A stretch of 7,410 nt of DNA from Lentimicrobium sp. (lineage in GTDB: Bacteria; Bacteroidota; Bacteroidia; Flavobacteriales; Flavobacteriaceae): contig JAEMQE010000127.1 of NCBI GenBank assembly GCA_022758945.1, positions 1 to 7,410 of the forward strand, written 5' to 3'. Positions 5,203 to 7,410 of the stretch are shown here, piece by piece (position 1 is the stretch's first letter; every line of letters begins with the position of its first letter). Made by a program: the position numbers and the translations under genes. The notes below the pieces were generated by a model. The model was not told where the DNA came from and ran no database searches. It saw nothing but the letters and a program-made list of their open reading frames with translations.

Positions 5203-7392
5203 ATGTCAACATTACGTTTTCAAGCTTTAAAAGAAGCTTCCACCAGAAAACCAGTCCAATTCGAGGAGACTGATAGGAAATCAACTATTTTTGGTTCCAA
5301 TGTATTTAATGAAGAAGCGATGAAGCAATATTTGACTTCTGATGCTTTAAAAGGAGTTCAAGGTGCTATTCAGCATGGAACTAAAATAGACAGGAAATTA
5401 GCCGATTATATTGCCATGGGTATGAAAGAGTGGGCTTTATCAAAAGGAGTAACTCATTATACACATTGGTTTCAACCCCTAACAGGAAGTACTGCCGAAA
5501 AACACGATGCTTTCTTCGAAACTTCTTATGATGGTAGCGATCCAGTAGAAAAATTTGGTGGCGGACAATTAGTCCAACAAGAACCGGATGCGTCTAGTTT
5601 CCCGAATGGAGGCATTAGAAACACCTTCGAAGCGCGAGGATATACAGCTTGGGATCCCACTTCTCCAGCATTTATTTATGGAACAACTTTATGTATTCCT
5701 ACGGTTTTTATCTCTTATACGGGCGAAGCATTAGACAATAAAATTCCTTTGTTGCGAGCCTTATCTGCCATTGATGAAGCGGCTACTGATATTTGTAAAT
5801 ATTTTGACAAAAATGTTAAAAAAGTTACCGCAACACTAGGTTGGGAACAAGAATATTTCTTGGTTGACAGTGCTTTGGCCAATTCTCGTCCTGATATTTT
5901 AATGACAGGAAGAACTTTACTAGGTCACACTTCTGCCAAAGGGCAACAATTGGACGATCATTATTTTGGTTCCATTCCAACTCGTGCGTTGACTTATATG
6001 AGAGATTTAGAGCAAGAATGTATGTTGCTTGGAATTCCGGTTAAAACACGCCATAACGAAGTAGCACCCAATCAATTTGAGTTGGCTCCTATTTTCGAAG
6101 AAACTAATCTTGCTGTGGACCACAATTGTTTGTTGATGGATGTGATGCAAAAAGTGGGAGAGCGTCATGATTTAAAAGTTTTATTACACGAAAAACCATT
6201 CAAAGGAGTTAATGGTTCAGGGAAACACAACAACTGGTCATTGGCCACAGATACTGGTGTTAACCTATTGAGTCCTAGTAAAACGCCAATGAGTAATTTG
6301 CAATTTTTGGCTTTCTTTATCAATACCATCAAAGCGGTCAATGATTATGAAACTTTATTAAGAGCTGCCATTGCAACCGCAAGTAACGATCATAGATTAG
6401 GAGCGAATGAAGCGCCACCAGCTATTATTTCGGTTTTTATTGGAGAACAGTTGACTAAAGTTTTGGCCGAATTAGAAGGTGTTACCGATGGGAAATTATC
6501 GCCTGAAGAAAAAACCGATTTAAAATTGAATGTAGTTGGTAAAATTCCAGAAGTTATTTTGGATAATACCGATAGAAACAGAACTTCGCCATTTGCCTTT
6601 ACAGGAAATAAATTCGAGTTCAGAGCTGTGGGTTCTTCTGCCAATTGTTCGAATGCAATGACGACTTTGAACACTATTGTTGCTAAACAACTAAAAGATT
6701 TCAAAATTGAGGTGGATGCTTTAATTGAAGGCAAAGACATGAAGAAAGACGATGCTATTTTCAATGTTTTGAGAGAATACATCAAAGTTTCCAAAAAAAT
6801 TCTTTTTGAAGGAGACGGTTACAGCGAAGCATGGGAAATTGAAGCGGGCAAAAGAGGTTTGAGTAACTTCAAAACCACTCCAGAAGCCTTGAAAGCAAGA
6901 GCTTCTAAACAAGCTTTGGATTTATTTTCAGAGATGGGAATCTTGAATCACGTTGAAATGGAAGCGCGTTACGAAATCGAATTGGAAGAATATACTAAGA
7001 AAATCCAAATCGAAGGTCGAGTTTTAGGCGATCTTGCCATCAATCATGTTATTCCAACAGCTATTCGGTATCAAAATACTTTGATTGAAAATGTAAAAGG
7101 ATTGAAAGATATTTTTGGAGATGAATTTAAAGCATTGGCAAAAGAACAAATTATAATTATCAGAGAAATATCAGGTCACATCGAAGGAATCAATTCAAAA
7201 GTGGAAGAGATGACTAACGAAAGAAAAATCGCCAACCATCTGACAAATGCTCAGGCTATGGCCGAGGCTTATTGCAACAATGTAAAACCGTATTTTGAAG
7301 AAATTAGAAATCACTGTGATAAACTGGAATTATTGGTAGATGATCAAATTTGGACATTGACTAAATACAGAGAATTATTGCTCACAAAATAA
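5203..7392 (+). CDS. glnN: Glutamine synthetase, type III (GSIII)
   Basis: A 729-residue cytoplasmic enzyme making glutamine from glutamate, ammonia and ATP, typical in length for the dodecameric GSIII class. Family blocks in order: N-terminal GSIII-specific region with TDRKSTIFGSNVF (23-35) and THYTHWFQPLTG (84-95), then the metal-binding LGWEQEYFLVD (212-222), RHNEVAPNQFELAP (283-296), NGSGKHNNWS (337-346), ASNDHRLGANEAPPAI (393-408), DRNRTSPFAFTGNKFEFR (457-474) and a helical C-terminal extension (about 590-729). All expected catalytic glutamates and arginines are present, with no break. I chose the ATG at 5203 (MSTLRFQALKEA, the usual family opening). An in-frame TTG at 5182 would add seven residues, but it lies inside the -7 box and so is not transcribed. 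It is divergent from the GSII gene; inverted repeats at its promoter suggest specific control. Only 18 bp follow the stop, with no terminator visible. The symbol follows cyanobacterial glnN usage. Confidence 0.97.
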   Translation: MSTLRFQALKEASTRKPVQFEETDRKSTIFGSNVFNEEAMKQYLTSDALKGVQGAIQHGTKIDRKLADYIAMGMKEWALSKGVTHYTHWFQPLTGSTAEKHDAFFETSYDGSDPVEKFGGGQLVQQEPDASSFPNGGIRNTFEARGYTAWDPTSPAFIYGTTLCIPTVFISYTGEALDNKIPLLRALSAIDEAATDICKYFDKNVKKVTATLGWEQEYFLVDSALANSRPDILMTGRTLLGHTSAKGQQLDDHYFGSIPTRALTYMRDLEQECMLLGIPVKTRHNEVAPNQFELAPIFEETNLAVDHNCLLMDVMQKVGERHDLKVLLHEKPFKGVNGSGKHNNWSLATDTGVNLLSPSKTPMSNLQFLAFFINTIKAVNDYETLLRAAIATASNDHRLGANEAPPAIISVFIGEQLTKVLAELEGVTDGKLSPEEKTDLKLNVVGKIPEVILDNTDRNRTSPFAFTGNKFEFRAVGSSANCSNAMTTLNTIVAKQLKDFKIEVDALIEGKDMKKDDAIFNVLREYIKVSKKILFEGDGYSEAWEIEAGKRGLSNFKTTPEALKARASKQALDLFSEMGILNHVEMEARYEIELEEYTKKIQIEGRVLGDLAINHVIPTAIRYQNTLIENVKGLKDIFGDEFKALAKEQIIIIREISGHIEGINSKVEEMTNERKIANHLTNAQAMAEAYCNNVKPYFEEIRNHCDKLELLVDDQIWTLTKYRELLLTK

Positions 7393-7410
7393 TTACAACA
7401 TGCTATTTAT

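Noticed and set aside
6390..6912. Two minus-strand open frames (6390-6794 and 6721-6912)
   Set aside because: Both are antisense to the GSIII gene, whose frame is supported by all family motifs.

Overview
The window looks like a chromosomal segment from a Flavobacterium-like member of the Bacteroidota. The DNA is AT-rich and intergenic regions are near-pure A/T. Several genes are preceded by the Bacteroidota -7 promoter element TAnnTTTG, and no Shine-Dalgarno motifs are evident. The proteins (a reprolysin-type secreted protease, a DUF1543 protein, GSII-type and GSIII glutamine synthetases) are of flavobacterial type. This assignment comes from reading the sequence and from memory of the families; no database search was run.

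Layout from left to right. Positions 1-1116 (minus strand) hold the first 372 codons of a secreted zinc metalloprotease; the rest lies beyond the left edge. A 308-bp intergenic region follows, with the protease promoter and the terminator of the next gene. Positions 1425-1991 (minus) encode a DUF1543 protein. Next is a 234-bp divergent intergenic region with a Flavobacterium-style palindromic repeat and an operator-like inverted repeat. Positions 2226-2723 (plus) encode a small lipoprotein of unknown function, closed by a clear intrinsic terminator. Positions 2881-3840 (minus) encode a TerC/Alx-type membrane protein. Positions 3989-5002 (minus) encode a eukaryotic-type (GSII) glutamine synthetase with its own terminator. 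Positions 5203-7392 (plus) encode a full-length type III glutamine synthetase (GSIII).

The most coherent functional unit is the right half: two unrelated-length glutamine synthetases (337 and 729 residues) transcribed divergently from a shared 200-bp control region. Both enzymes make glutamine from glutamate, ammonia and ATP, so this region probably coordinates ammonium assimilation. The GSIII side has a textbook Bacteroidota promoter (TTG, 18-nt spacer, TACCTTTG) with one perfect inverted repeat on each promoter element. This suggests dedicated regulation and also fixes the GSIII start codon at 5203 instead of an upstream in-frame TTG. The other genes look like independent single-gene transcription units.

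No defence system, mobile element, CRISPR array, tRNA or rRNA is visible. I did not find a convincingly new multi-gene system. The items most worth a second look are the regulatory architecture between the two glutamine synthetases, the heptamer repeat in the TerC leader, the palindromic repeat ahead of the DUF1543 gene, and the cysteine cluster next to the active site of the metalloprotease.
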